Shown here: in pieces, positions 1 to 25,690 of the stretch
Layout of the letters: each line of letters starts with the position of its first letter
Numbering within the stretch: the first letter of the stretch is position 1
NCBI GenBank assembly: GCA_950097015.1
Contig: CATNEN010000031.1
Span: forward strand, 2,792,001-2,856,000
DNA length: 64,000 nucleotides
From: Macrostomum hystrix
Taxonomy: Eukaryota; Platyhelminthes; Macrostomidae
Direction: 5' to 3'
Position numbers and translations under genes: made by a program
Notes under the pieces: model-generated
Database searches by the model: none
What the model was told of the DNA's origin: nothing
Seen by the model: the letters and a program-made list of their open reading frames with translations, nothing else

Positions 1-453
1 ACTGACTCAGTCGACAAGACAGACGGATATCTCTGAAAATGTAGCATTAAAAAACTTTGTGAACTATTAAAAGAGGAAATGTACTCGTATCATTTGGACA
101 TGCTGCTATCTGTGAGTTGAGTTCTCGACAACCTTCTTTGAAACTGTTTCTATTTTCAGTTGTGTGTACATGCTAGTTAAACTAAACAATATTGTTTTTA
201 TCAAAATGCTATGCTAGAGTACATTCTGTGCCGAGATAAAAGAAAAAGTCTCAATTAATTAGCAACGTATCAGCTCATCGGCGGGACTAGAAGCAAACAT
301 GATGTTGTTGATTCGTTTGTCACACAAGTCCTGAAAACGATGCGACGATTGAAACGATTCCGCTATGTTCATTAGACTCAAGCTTTGCAAAGTTGGCGGT
401 TTATGATAGTCGCTGGGGAGGACAAGCAAGTATTAAAAAGCTTCAGAACTCAC
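1..453. other. Dynein intron, partial
   Basis: Downstream of the dynein donor (GTGAGT on the minus strand, 453-448) I see no further coding exon. The sequence is AT-rich and should be intron running off the left edge. Confidence 0.7.
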
Positions 454-3400
454 GTCGTAAGATGCCGCGATGACATCTCGCATCGACATCAGCATCACGT
501 CCTGCACCTGCAGCAGCCACTTCTCTACCGCTCCGCGCGCCTCCGAGGTGCTGATGGTCTGGCTGAACTTAATCTTCTCACCTTCACTGGAGTACATTCC
601 GTGAATGTCCAACGCACTGTCGAACTCGAGCTTCGCGATACCTTCGAAGCACTTCTTAAGATGCGGCTGGACGCGCAGCGGGTCCTTGGTCTCGGACAAA
701 ATCTCGAGCATTTCATCGTTGGACAGGAAGAAAAAGCGAGGGAAGAACAGTCGCTTCTTCTCCAGGTAGGTGTTTAGACCCTTCTGGATTTTGTCCAGCA
801 GTTCGTTTGAGTCCTTTAGTTTCTCTAGCAGGCCCGGCATGTCAGTGGCCTTCAACAGCTTCGGATCCTTGGCCGTGTTCTTCATGACGTCGCGCCAGTT
901 ACGGTCCACAGTTTGGAACAGCCGGCCCTGCTCCGGCATCTGCTGCATGATGTCCTCCGAGCTGAAGATCGGCTCCAGGTAGAGCCAATTCGCCTGCACC
1001 TTCAGCCACTCGTCGATTGTCTCCTGAATGCGCAGCAGGCGCTCCTCCCACTCGCGGATGTCCTTCTCAAATGGCCGAATAAACGGCGAGCCGCGCATCG
1101 TCTGCGTGCGCATGATCTGGTCGTCCAGCTGAGTTTGAATGTCGTCGACGCTGGACAGAATGTTAATGCCGGTCTCGCGGTAGGGAATTAGAGAGAAGCT
1201 TATTGGCTCCCAGTCGTCTACCATTTTCTTCATGCCTGTCAATAAGTGAGAAAATCATGCTTTAAATGCTAGCTGTTTGATTAATCAGTTTTCCCTTAGA
1301 AAATTTGTTCCTGAAGGTTTAGTTGGCCGGTGAAAGGAATTGTAAATAAAGCCAAACGCACCCTTCTCCAAACTGTGTTCCTTTGAAGCCGCTGCTGAAA
1401 TCTGGCCAAACTCCTCCATGAAGGCGTCCAGCTTGAGTCCCAGCACTTTTATGAGAGTTGTGCCAGAATCTGGGGTGATGTTGAAGCCGCAGATGCTCGA
1501 CATTTTGGCCCAGTGGCGATCTCTGATGCCTGGATTACACAGAATCTCGATCACGTTGATCTTCTCCTTGAAGTCTCGAATCTTCTCAGTCAAGGTGTTG
1601 CAAATGTCCAGCGCAGCGGGCGGCTTGATATCCTCTTCGTCATCTTTCTCTTCCTCGCCTCCCTCGCCTTGAGTCTCGTCGTCCAGCTTCCTTCTCTTCT
1701 TCTTCTCGCGCTCGCGCTCCTCCTTCTCAGCCTGCATCTTCTTCAGCCTATTGTTAAACACCTTGGAGACGCGGAAAATTTCTCGGCTGATTTCGTCCAC
1801 TTCTTCGGCAATGCGCTCCGCCTCTAGGGCAAGGAATTCTCCTTTGAGCCACCTAGAGAGATAACCAAGTGTAATTGTACCAAGCGTTAAGGCAAAAACT
1901 ACTGCTACATAAATCGATCGAATCGATCGAATAATAAACCCGATCGAATGCTGATTCGCTTACTGGTTCTCCTTGTTCAGGTATCTGTTTGTGTACTTGA
2001 AGATGCTGAGGAACGGCTGTACCAAATTGGTCAGGTCGTCGATATCCGGGAAGGGCGTGATGGGATACTTGTACAACTGCTCCTCCTTGTTGATCCACTC
2101 GGAGTCGGCTCGGGCTGCATCCAGGCGCTGCTGCACTTTTTGGACGTCCTGCACATACTGGTTCATGATCTCCAGGTCCATCTCGCCGTAGTCGTTGAAC
2201 TCGTCGACTCTGTTGCGGATTCGCTGCAGTTCGGCGATCAGCTTCTCTTTGCGCTCGATTAGCAGCTTTTCGCCGTGAGTCTTGGACTCTTCTTGCAGCT
2301 AGAATGGATACAAAGGTAGCGAATTTAAAAAAAATAGTTTTTACTGCGAATAAAAATTTAAAGAGTCACTTACAGTCTCATTGTCATCGAAGATCGGCGA
2401 GATTCTTTTCGGCCAGGTGAGAACCTCGCTGTTTAGGTTCAGATCATCGTCGTTAAAGATCCAAACATCCAGCAGGTATTGCAGACGATTTTGCGACTCC
2501 TTGATCTTCTCGTTCAGAGTCACCATGCCAGTGCCGCGAGCGTGCTCCATGAACTTCGTCATCTCCATGAGCTCCTCGCTGGTCTCCGGTTTCTTCAGCG
2601 CTCTTGCTTTCACGTACTCAAACTGCTGACAGATTTTGCTATTCTCTATTCGGTGGTCGCGCACCACGCGCTCTAGCAAGCGATCGGCATAGCCCTGGGC
2701 TACTTCTGCTAGGCCGTTCTTCAGCTCCTCTACATTGAGCCGAATGAGGTCGTAGAATTCAATAGTTGGATTGCGCCGAATTGTGTAAGAGATGGAGCGG
2801 TACTCTTCTATCAGCACGCAGTATTCGGCAAACGTGTGCTCCTCGGTTAGAAACTTCTCAACTCGAGCGTTGGCCGTGCCGTCAATCAGGTAGTCGTAGC
2901 GCTCGTGATACGACCTGAGACTGTTCTCCACGCTCTCAAAGTAGCGCGCCGCAGCCGACCTCAGCTTCGCCTTGGCCAGCTGCACAATGTGCTCCGCCAG
3001 CTCTGTCGGCACGTTCACGTTCGCTGTGGCCGACAGCTGCGAACTCACCGTCGGGATGCTGCTGAGACTCTTGTTGACCTCATCCACCACTGACAGCAGA
3101 AGGTCCTCGTACACAGAAAACTCCGGATCAACGCTCATTTGGCGATCCTGGAAGGAGAGGAACATGTTGAGCTGCGGCAGGCGGAAGCGCTGCTCCTCGT
3201 CGAATAGGAGAACCCACGCGTTGGCAGTTTCCTCTTTGAGCAGTTTCAGCTGGTTGGACATGAGGGTGGTGACGCAACTGTAGAACGGTTCCTGCAGGTC
3301 CACGCGCAGGATGGATGTTGTGCGCTCCGAGAAGATTTTCATGACCTCCCGGTACCAGTGACTGAGCAGCCGCTCCTCCATTTTCTCGCAGTCGTAGGTG

Positions 3401-5064
3401 ACGTTCGTCCTGAGAGTCTCGAACTCCATAGGACTCTCGGCCTTGTACTCTGCCAGGTCCAGGATTATCTGCTTTCCGAGCTCGCGCTGGCAGAGCTCCA
3501 GCAGTTTTTGCATCTGTGGATACAGGATCATCAGCCGGTAGCTGATCTCGCGCTTGTTTTCCACGAAACTTTCATGCCACTCCTTTGAGAAGTCGAGTCC
3601 ACTGCAATGGTTTATTTACAATCAATAAACAATGTTACCGACAACCTGCACAAAATGTAAGGCGCTGATAAACAATTTTGCACTTACACTGGCTCTTCTG
3701 GCGGCTCCTCAAGGTCGTCTTCTTCCAGGCCTGGCACATCTGGCTTCTTCAGCGATAGTTGCACTAAAATAATGAATTAGATACTCAGTTAGATACTGAA
3801 GCTTCGGCTAACTTTAAATCCAGTGTACGTTCGTCATGCTCAACAATACGATTACGAGTACAAATAAATGCTTGAATTCTTGCAGCATATAACGAAACTA
3901 ACCCAATGACTTCTTCATGCTGGTGTCAAAGTTCTGATTTACTTCTGCAAGAACCTCATTTAGGAAGTCGTCTTTGCCTTCCCTCAGATGCTCGGCAATC
4001 TTGTGCTTTATGTTAACAAGCCACTCCTGTGACATGGGTGGAATTGGGCTGCTCTCCACGCACTTCCGAAGGAACTCGTAATTCAGCCGCACTTTTCTGT
4101 CCTCGCTCATCATCTAGAATATGCGTTCGGTGATTTTAATAACTGCATTAAATGCATAAAAAAATTATTTTACAAACCTCCTGTGGATACTCAGGTGGAG
4201 CTGGTCTCGACAAGTCCTTGCTGTCATACTTCATTTCGTGCTGAATTTTGAGTGCTCTCTCAACCCTAAAAATGAAAAAACTACTTTTCTGCATTTTAGG
4301 CATTTATTGGACTTCCAAACCGATGTAAAACTTTTTTGATATTTATTCCATACCTATAAAAAGTATGAAATATAAACAAGTGGCATTCAATCGTCAATTT
4401 AGTATGCACAAATGAATCAGACAGCAAATCAAAAAACATATTCGCAAGTAGAGCGTGAACATAGATTAATTGAGATAGATTAATTTTGATATCAAAATTG
4501 CTAATTGTTGACTTCTTCCAGAAAGAAGTCCAAAAATAGCATCGGGATAAAACAGGGACTAGCAGCTAGCGACAGATGCTACAGGCGAACGTATTAGCAG
4601 CTAGGATTAGCAGAAAGCAAAAGCCTATATCCACAAGATTTCGAACGAAAGTAAAAATGGATGTAGATACCAAAAAATTATTTTGGTGCTCTAAGAGCAA
4701 CGAATATTTCAATGCTGCAGGCAGTACTTGCATTTGCATTCCTAAACCTATTTTCTAAAATTATTTATCTCACAATAGATCCAGCGGCTTCTTCATTTAA
4801 CTTGGAATTTTTCTCATGCTTCTTTGAGAAAAGAAGCTTGCTGCAGGCAAATATGACACGCACGCGCAAATAATATTAAATTCTTAAAAAGCAGCAACAA
4901 AAGGGCACCTACAAGAACTGTTGCAGTTGATCTCTTTTTTTATCTGCTAGACGGTAATTCTGCAAATTGATAGCGACGATTCCGTCCTCTTCTTCGCCTT
5001 GCTTACGCTTGGCATTCGATCTTCTCTCCCCCGATATAGGGGGGAGTTTTTCTTTGCTACTCAT
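454..5064 (-). CDS. Axonemal dynein heavy chain, 5' part (DNAH3/7/12-like), eight exons, incomplete at the 3' end
   Basis: Motor subunit of an inner-arm ciliary dynein. Coding exons in order of transcription are 5064-4913, 4265-4178, 4113-3903, 3763-3688, 3601-2374, 2298-1964, 1852-1362 and 1235-454. Every junction has GT/AG ends and matching phase, and the sum is 3,363 bp or 1,121 codons. The start ATG at 5064 gives a short basic N-terminus ([14 protein letters not shown]). Residues of about 150-700 are the helical tail. Exons 7 and 8 hold the linker (DHC_N2), recognised by [38 protein letters not shown] and [16 protein letters not shown]. The motor AAA+ ring lies beyond the left edge, so about three quarters of a usual 4,000-residue chain is missing. 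A highly charged insert (about 40 residues, 1630-1750) precedes the conserved [10 protein letters not shown] motif. Assignment to single-headed inner-arm dynein is from family memory; the exact paralogue is not decided. Confidence 0.93.
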
Positions 5065-5578
5065 AACTGCACCATGTAAAAAATGTAGCCTTGAAAATTT
5101 TGCAAAATATGAAATTAAACTTACTTCGTGCTCGCTAGATACGACCTTGTATTAACAAAAGGTGTTATAAAAAAATATATTAAACCAAATACAGTAAGCC
5201 TAAATATGCTCGATGTCAATAATGTTATAAAAATAACACTATAAATTATGTAAACACAACTAAAAATTTCTTACTGAAAACTTTTTCTCTATTTTTAGTT
5301 GACCCGTGCACGAGCCGAGTAGGATTCTGTCAATTACATATTTTTATCTGATCCTTACATATGCTACGCTAATATATTCAAACTAGTTGGTTTTGGTATA
5401 GTTTCTATTCAGCATAAAACGAACAGTAGTCAACTGTGCGTATATATTTTACCGATTCTAGACACTACTCTTACGCTAAACTAAGCGTCTGAATAATTTT
5501 TCAGATAATCAACGGCAATAGGAAGAGTTTAACGCTGTGATTTGTTTTCTATTTTATTTTGTGTGCAACTTAATATTA
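5065..5578. promoter_or_regulatory. Head-to-head intergenic region, dynein / FAM174
   Basis: The divergent start codons at 5064 (minus) and 5579 (plus) are 514 bp apart, so this segment must hold both 5' ends and probably a shared promoter. On the minus strand a donor-like GTAAGT near 5125 and an acceptor-like TGCAG two bases before the dynein ATG suggest a small 5'UTR intron or a trans-splice acceptor. On the plus strand TTTTTCAG at about 5497-5504 could be an acceptor ahead of the FAM174 start. No TATA box stands out. Confidence 0.45.
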
Positions 5579-7280
5579 ATGGGACCGGTTTCTACACTTT
5601 CCCCATCTATATCTAGCTCGATTGTCTCGACTCCAAACAACTACACAACAGGGACATGGAATAATAAAGTTAAATTGTTTGTTCAAGGCAATAAACAAAC
5701 TCTTCTACAAAGTGCTGTACTTCTTTGTATTATTACAGCGATTGTGCTACTGTTCTTTGTTGTAAAGTCTACCTTGTGAGTATATTAAAACCATAAAAAT
5801 CTGTATAAATAGATGCATAATATAATTGTCAAAACACATTTAGAAAATTAAAGTTTTTTACTTATAGGGGCCTTTGTATTCCTTATATGTTTGTTATTTG
5901 TTAGGCCTATGTGTGTATATTGTTCTATATTTTAAAGGTGCATTTTATTTCAACATTTCAAGCACATTATAATATCTGTATGTGTTCACCAGCATCAATT
6001 ATGATCAATATAATAAATGGTAGCCATTAAAGATATTGCTAGATTTTAATTTGGTGTAAAACAATATTTTAAAGACAAACTATAGTCTAAATTTTGAAAT
6101 AAAAACAGTAAATGAATATAGTGAGTCTAGTGAGTACTGAGTACTGTAGTAAGTACTTAGAGGTATATAAAGGTGCTTATCAAGAAACAAATTGTGCAAA
6201 CCTTGTTTCCAATTCCTTGACCTATTTTTCTAGGCACCTCAGCTTTAAAATGCTATTTTGCAATTATAACAGTATATTTGTATTTAGAAAACTTAAGGCC
6301 TTTAATATTATAAGAATAATCAATCAAAAAGTTTTTGCAAGCATATTTTTTCTGAATTATAGTTTAAAAAGTGTCTGCAAAATATTTGGAAAAAAATCCA
6401 AATCAAAACATTTTTCTAAAAATCCCAAATATTCAAATCCATATTTTGAACCTAACATTAGCTAGAACCACCAACTCTAACTGTGAACCAAAAGGACACC
6501 AATCTTATTGAAGGCACATGGCCCATTCCAAAGTTTGATTCTGTATTATGTATCGTACAATTGCTATATGCTCTTTTTGAGTAGACCTCAAAACTATAGA
6601 CAAGCAACAATTGTAAAATTTGCTTTTTTCATTTATTAGTCTATTTGATTTAGCTATCTAATTGTTTTTGTTATGACTTATAAATTATATAGTTTCACAC
6701 ATGCACACTGTTTGAGCTTAGGGAATGATTATTGAAGATTGGCACAGTTTTATAAGATAGCTTTATGCGGGATAGAGTAGCAGAGCAGTTAGTAACTTAC
6801 CCTTATTGTACCATAGCAATGATTTTGAACTTGATCTTGATTCCTTAGCAAGGCTATGTTTTTTTCAAGGGAGATCCACAGAGAAAAAGCTTGATTTTGG
6901 CTTTGGCTTGAATTTAGTTTATTGCCTGTGGATATTTTTGTATGTGGCTGACATAAACTAACAAATTGTTAAATAGCTATTGTCAGATTCTTAACTGATC
7001 AACTTCTATATTATTTGACTCCAACTTGCTTCAGAGCTTAAGTAGCTAGCTATATGCCCTATTTATATAGGCCATGTGTCATTTCTATAGCCTAATGATC
7101 ACTAATAAATCACTACTGAAATACAGGCTTCGCCGACGAGCTAGCAAGTCGCGACGCTATGGCCTAGTCGACGCCGACAAGCTGGAAACGCAGCATCTAG
7201 ATGAAGACGATGCCGACGACGAAGTCACCGTGTTCGAAGCCAACGGCGGAGGCAAATTCGGCCCTATGATTGGTCGCTAA
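5579..7280 (+). CDS. FAM174-like single-pass membrane protein, two exons
   Basis: Exon 1 is 5579-5775 and exon 2 is 7127-7280. The donor is GTGAGT and the acceptor ATACAG, joined in phase 2 to give 116 residues, close to the small size of the family. A Ser/Thr-rich luminal stretch with a possible N-glycosylation site (NYTT) is followed by one transmembrane helix (LLCIITAIVLLFFVV, about residues 46-60). Next comes a basic juxtamembrane segment (RLRRRASKSRRYG) and an acidic tail with DDADDEVTVFEAN. That basic-then-acidic tail is the FAM174 signature as I remember it. No clear signal peptide follows the first ATG; hydrophobic codons upstream of it (5540-5578) have no ATG in frame, so an upstream exon could supply one. 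The cellular role of the family is poorly defined (Golgi/plasma-membrane protein). Confidence 0.75.
5776..7126 (+). other. FAM174 intron
   Basis: AT-rich sequence of 1.35 kb between a GTGAGT donor and an ATACAG acceptor. The open frame at 6112-6465 has low-complexity AT-driven composition and no recognisable domain. I see nothing else. Confidence 0.75.
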
Positions 7281-7534
7281 TTGCTGAGCACAATTACCCG
7301 TGTCTGCTCCGCCTGACCTACTTTAAGTAAGGTGACATGTTTTGTATAAATCAAACTCCTTGTTTAGGACGAGCTTTTGAAAAGCTGTAAATCTGTATGG
7401 ATAATATTGGCAACATTCTCATTATACACTCACTTTTTCCAAGTTTTTTTACCATTCTGTGTTTCAAGCATTGAGTGAGCACTTATTGAGTCTCATTTTT
7501 TCATTACTTTACTAAACGCTACTCATCGTGTGTC
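7281..7534 (+). other. FAM174 3' flank
   Basis: Follows the FAM174 stop. No AATAAA is seen before the SINE; variants such as TATAAA occur near 7350. Confidence 0.4.
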
Positions 7535-7545
7535 TTGACTAACCT

Positions 7546-7816
7546 TAAAGGTGTTATAGCCTAGTGGTTGTCTTAAATTTACGACTTAAAGGTCGGGTTT
7601 CGACTCTCGACTCCACTGAAAAAAATTGTCTTTTAGCAAGACAGTTAACTCCGCGCTGCTTCAGTTCACCTAGCTGTTAAATGGGTAACCAGCATTAGCT
7701 GGGATAATATAGGGTGGGTTTGGCTTCCCCCCAGTCCATGGACTGAACAGCGATACGCGGCTGTGCTGTCGGCTGCACACCTTACCCAATTAGGGAAGGT
7801 GAAATAAATTATTATT
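7546..7816 (+). mobile_element. tRNA-derived SINE (family B) with target-site duplication
   Basis: A 271-bp element is bracketed by the 11-bp direct repeat TTGACTAACCT (7535-7545 and 7817-7827). Its 5' part resembles a tRNA gene with an A-box-like TAGCCTAGTGGTT and a B-box-like GGTTTCGACTC. The body contains the palindromic CAGTCCATGGACTG, and the 3' end is an AATAAATTATTATT tail. Related fragments occur at about 9325-9480 and 29100-29175 (both minus). RNA polymerase III transcription is inferred from the boxes. Confidence 0.85.
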
Positions 7817-7827
7817 TTGACTAACCT

Positions 7828-8515
7828 GTTTGTTTTCTCTTTAAACTGCACTTCCGTATGCACTCCTTTCATTTGGGTCGCTTATTTAGTTTAACCTACT
7901 AACGACGTTTAAGTAGTATATTTAGAATACGTTGTATTAAGATTGTTGTAACGCAAACTGTATTTTTCTCTGCTTGTTTCATAATCAAGTGTTTTTTTCT
8001 TGACATAATTCAGATGAACGATGAACCTTATAGAAAGATCGAAAATATGTGTTACAACCTCAGAACTGCACTTTGCGTGTTCTGGTTTTTATATTGGTTT
8101 CTGTAGCGTCTTCCTTTCAGATAATCTAGGCACGTCATTCTTTGAAGATAAAAAGTTTTCGTTTGTTATTTACTTATGTAAGCACAAGTGATAAATCATT
8201 AGCATTGTTTGCATTCAATTTTATTCCGTGAAACCGGCAACACATTCTTCATCTCAGTTTTGAGAATAATTTGCCAAACTCTTCATCTTCTTATTATGCT
8301 AAATGCAAAAATATATTACACAGCTGCAGTTCATTTGCTTGAACTCATTGGGAAATATTCTGTGCTAATCAAACTATAACCAAGCATTGTTTTATTCTTT
8401 TAATTTTTTCTTGCAGTTCAAGTCACATACAAGTTTGGATAGAGAGAATTGAAGTATTAGCCCAGCTGCGACACAGTGTTGCTTTCACAGACCCAAACCC
8501 AGCAAACCAAAAATT
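7828..8515. other. Intergenic, no feature seen
   Basis: AT-rich unique sequence between the SINE and the next minisatellite. No exon or repeat could be supported. Confidence 0.6.
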
Positions 8516-9246
8516 CACTACCCACAAACTTTCCAACCCCCAAGCTTCACAGCCCCAAGCTTCACAACCCCCAAGCTTCACAACCCCCAAGCTTCACAAC
8601 TCCCAAGCTTCACAACCCCAAGCTTCACAACCGCCAAGCTTCACAACCCCCAAGCTTCACAACCCCCAAGCTTCACAGCCCCCAAGCTTCACAACCCCCA
8701 AGCTTCACAACCCCCAAGCTTCACAACTCCCAAGCTTCACAACCCCCAAGCATCACAACCCCCAAGCTTCACAACCCCAAGCTTCACAACCGCCAAGCTT
8801 CACAACCCCCAAACTTCACAACCCCCAAGCTTCACAACCCCCAAGCTTCACAACCCCCAAGCTTCACAACCCCCAAGCTTCACAACCCCCAAGCTTCACT
8901 AATCACGAACTTCACAACCCCCAAGCTTCACAATCCCAAGCTTCACAACCCCCAAGCTTCACAATCCCAAGCTTCACAACCCCCAAGCTTCACAATCCCA
9001 AGCTTCACAACCCCCAAGCTTCACAACCCCCAAGCTTCACTAATCACGAACTTCACAACCCTCAAGCTTCACAACCCACAAACTTCGCAACCCCAAGCTT
9101 CACAACCCCCAGGCCTCACAACCCACAAACTTCACAACCCCCAAGCTTCACAACCCCCAAACTTCACAACCCCCGAGCTTCACTACCGCCAAACTTCACA
9201 ACCCCCAAACTTCACAACCCACAAACACCACAAGCCAAAACTCCAA
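8516..9246 (+). repeat. Minisatellite, 16-bp unit CAACCCCCAAGCTTCA
   Basis: About 45 tandem copies with one-base length changes and substitutions. Each typical unit carries a HindIII-like AAGCTT. The 339-codon open frame that reads through it as repeated TPKLHNPQAS-type peptides has no ATG-led domain structure and is not called a gene. Confidence 0.97.
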
Positions 9247-9324
9247 ACTATCACAAACCATCAGGCCTCCAAATCTTTGGCAATGAATTCTACACCCCCA
9301 TACCTAGATTTAGTTCTCCCCGAC

Positions 9325-9482
9325 GCAGGCAAGCGCTGTGCAGTGCACCAAAAACTGCGATGTACAAGCTCTTTCGTGGATCGAGGAGGCCGCCACACCC
9401 ACCCATTTATAATTTTTTGCCATATTTATTGCTTAAGGATTCGAACTCCCGACCTCTCAATCGATATTAAAGCACCGCACAT
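9325..9482 (-). mobile_element. Diverged SINE fragment (family B)
   Basis: On the minus strand an AGAGGTCGGGAGTTCGAATCC B-box region is followed by a body with GGGTGGGTGTGGC and GATCCACGAAAGAG. The order and spacing match the SINE at 7546-7816. No flanking duplication was found, so it is an old or truncated copy. Confidence 0.55.
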
Positions 9483-9538
9483 TACGTCTGTCTGACGCAT
9501 AAAAAATAAAGTAACTATTGAAACTACTTGCGTCCTGA

Positions 9539-22844
<13,306 letters not shown>

Positions 22845-22956
22845 TGGAAGCAGAAAACTTTGCTTCAGCTTTAAATTATCGCAGGTGTCGGCCCAACTGC
22901 GCCATGATACGGCACCGCAAAGCCATCAGAATTCGGCCATCTGACCCTTTTAAACA

Positions 22957-25690
22957 TCTCTCCCCTGTGTCATCTCTCCCTGTGTCATCTCTCCCTGTGT
23001 CATCTCTCCCTGTGTCATCTCTCCCCTGTGTCATCTCTCCCTGTGTCATCTCTCCCTGTGTCATCTCTCCCTGTGTCATCTCTCCCCTGTGTCATCTCTC
23101 CCTGTGTCATCTCTCCCTGTGTCATCTCTCCCCTGTGTCATCTCTCCCCTGTGTCATCTCTCCCTGTGTCATCTCTCCCTGTGTCATCTCTCCCCTGTGT
23201 CATCTCTCCCCTGTGTCATCTCTCCCCTGTGTCATCTCTCCCCTGTGTCATCTCTCCCTGTGTCATCTCTCCCCTGTGTCATCTCTCCCTGTGTCATCTC
23301 TCCCTGTGTCATCTCTCCCTGTGTCATCTCTCCCTGTGTCATCTCTCCCTGTGTCATCTCTCCCTGTGTCATCTCTCCCTGTGTCATCTCTCCCCTGTGT
23401 CATCTCTCCCTGTGTCATCTCTCCCTGTGTCATCTCTCCCCTGTGTCATCTCTCCCTGTGTCATCTCTCCCTGTGTCATCTCTCCCCTGTGTCATCTCTC
23501 CCCTGTGTCATCTCTCCCTGTGTCATCTCTCCCCTGTGTCATCTCTCCCTGTGTCATCTCTCCCTGTGTCATCTCTCCCTGTGTCATCTCTCCCTGTGTC
23601 ATCTCTCCCTGTGTCATCTCTCCCCTGTGTCATCTCTCCCTGTGTCATCTCTCCCTGTGTCATCTCTCCCTGTGTCATCTCTCCCCTGTGTCATCTCTCC
23701 CTGTGTCATCTCTCCCTGTGTCATCTCTCCCCTGTGTCATCTCTCCCTGTGTCATCTCTCCCTGTGTCATCTCTCCCTGTGTCATCTCTCCCTGTGTCAT
23801 CTCTCCCTGTGTCATCTCTCCCCTGTGTCATCTCTCCCTGTGTCATCTCTCCCTGTGTCATCTCTCCCTGTGTCATCTCTCCCCTGTGTCATCTCTCCCT
23901 GTGTCATCTCTCCCTGTGTCATCTCTCCCCTGTGTCATCTCTCCCTGTGTCATCTCTCCCTGTGTCATCTCTCCCCTGTGTCATCTCTCCCCTGTGTCAT
24001 CTCTCCCTGTGTCATCTCTCCCTGTGTCATCTCTCCCCTGTGTCATCTCTCCCCTGTGTCATCTCTCCCTGTGTCATCTCTCCCTGTGTCATCTCTCCCC
24101 TGTGTCATCTCTCCCCTGTGTCATCTCTCCCTGTGTCATCTCTCCCTGTGTCATCTCTCCCCTGTGTCATCTCTCCCCTGTGTCATCTCTCCCTGTGTCA
24201 TCTCTCCCTGTGTCATCTCTCCCCTGTGTCATCTCTCCCCTGTGTCATCTCTCCCCTGTGTCATCTCTCCCCTGTGTCATCTCTCCCTGTGTCATCTCTC
24301 CCCTGTGTCATCTCTCCCTGTGTCATCTCTCCCTGTGTCATCTCTCCCTGTGTCATCTCTCCCTGTGTCATCTCTCCCCTGTGTCATCTCTCCCCTGTGT
24401 CATCTCTCCCTGTGTCATCTCTCCCTGTGTCATCTCTCCCCTGTGTCATCTCTCCCCTGTGTCATCTCTCCCTGTGTCATCTCTCCCCTGTGTCATCTCT
24501 CCCTGTGTCATCTCTCCCTGTGTCATCTCTCCCTGTGTCATCTCTCCCTGTGTCATCTCTCCCTGTGTCATCTCTCCCCTGTGTCATCTCTCCCTGTGTC
24601 ATCTCTCCCTGTGTCATCTCTCCCTGTGTCATCTCTCCCCTGTGTCATCTCTCCCTGTGTCATCTCTCCCTGTGTCATCTCTCCCCTGTGTCATCTCTCC
24701 CTGTGTCATCTCTCCCTGTGTCATCTCTCCCTGTGTCATCTCTCCCTGTGTCATCTCTCCCTGTGTCATCTCTCCCCTGTGTCATCTCTCCCTGTGTCAT
24801 CTCTCCCTGTGTCATCTCTCCCTGTGTCATCTCTCCCCTGTGTCATCTCTCCCTGTGTCATCTCTCCCTGTGTCATCTCTCCCCTGTGTCATCTCTCCCT
24901 GTGTCATCTCTCCCTGTGTCATCTCTCCCCTGTGTCATCTCTCCCCTGTGTCATCTCTCCCTGTGTCATCTCTCCCTGTGTCATCTCTCCCCTGTGTCAT
25001 CTCTCCCCTGTGTCATCTCTCCCTGTGTCATCTCTCCCTGTGTCATCTCTCCCCTGTGTCATCTCTCCCCTGTGTCATCTCTCCCTGTGTCATCTCTCCC
25101 CTGTGTCATCTCTCCCCTGTGTCATCTCTCCCTGTGTCATCTCTCCCTGTGTCATCTCTCCCCTGTGTCATCTCTCCCCTGTGTCATCTCTCCCCTGTGT
25201 CATCTCTCCCCTGTGTCATCTCTCCCTGTGTCATCTCTCCCCTGTGTCATCTCTCCCTGTGTCATCTCTCCCTGTGTCATCTCTCCCTGTGTCATCTCTC
25301 CCTGTGTCATCTCTCCCCTGTGTCATCTCTCCCTGTGTCATCTCTCCCTGTGTCATCTCTCCCCTGTGTCATCTCTCCCCTGTGTCATCTCTCCCTGTGT
25401 CATCTCTCCCCTGTGTCATCTCTCCCCTGTGTCATCTCTCCCTGTGTCATCTCTCCCCTGTGTCATCTCTCCCTGTGTCATCTCTCCCTGTGTCATCTCT
25501 CCCTGTGTCATCTCTCCCCTGTGTCATCTCTCCCTGTGTCATCTCTCCCCTGTGTCATCTCTCCCCTGTGTCATCTCTCCCCTGTGTCATCTCTCCCTGT
25601 GTCATCTCTCCCCTGTGTCATCTCTCCCCTGTGTCATCTCTCCCTGTGTCATCTCTCCCCTGTGTCATCTCTCCCCTGTGTCATCTCTCC
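22957..25690 (+). repeat. Minisatellite of mixed 15/16-bp units (GTGTCATCTCTCCCT / GTGTCATCTCTCCCCT)
   Basis: About 175 almost identical units that differ only by one extra C. It begins 112 bp after the ZNF330 stop. The order of 15- and 16-bp units is itself duplicated with a 954-bp period: the run starting CTCTCCCCTG at 23527 is repeated at 24481. All three forward frames stay open for about 900-1,060 codons because the unit has no stop in any frame. Confidence 0.98.

Noticed and set aside
385-777. 130-codon plus-strand frame and similar frames over 913-3588
   Set aside because: Antisense shadows of the dynein exons.
8476-9495. 339-codon frame with TPKLHNPQAS repeats
   Set aside because: Reads through a 16-bp minisatellite and then into a SINE fragment.
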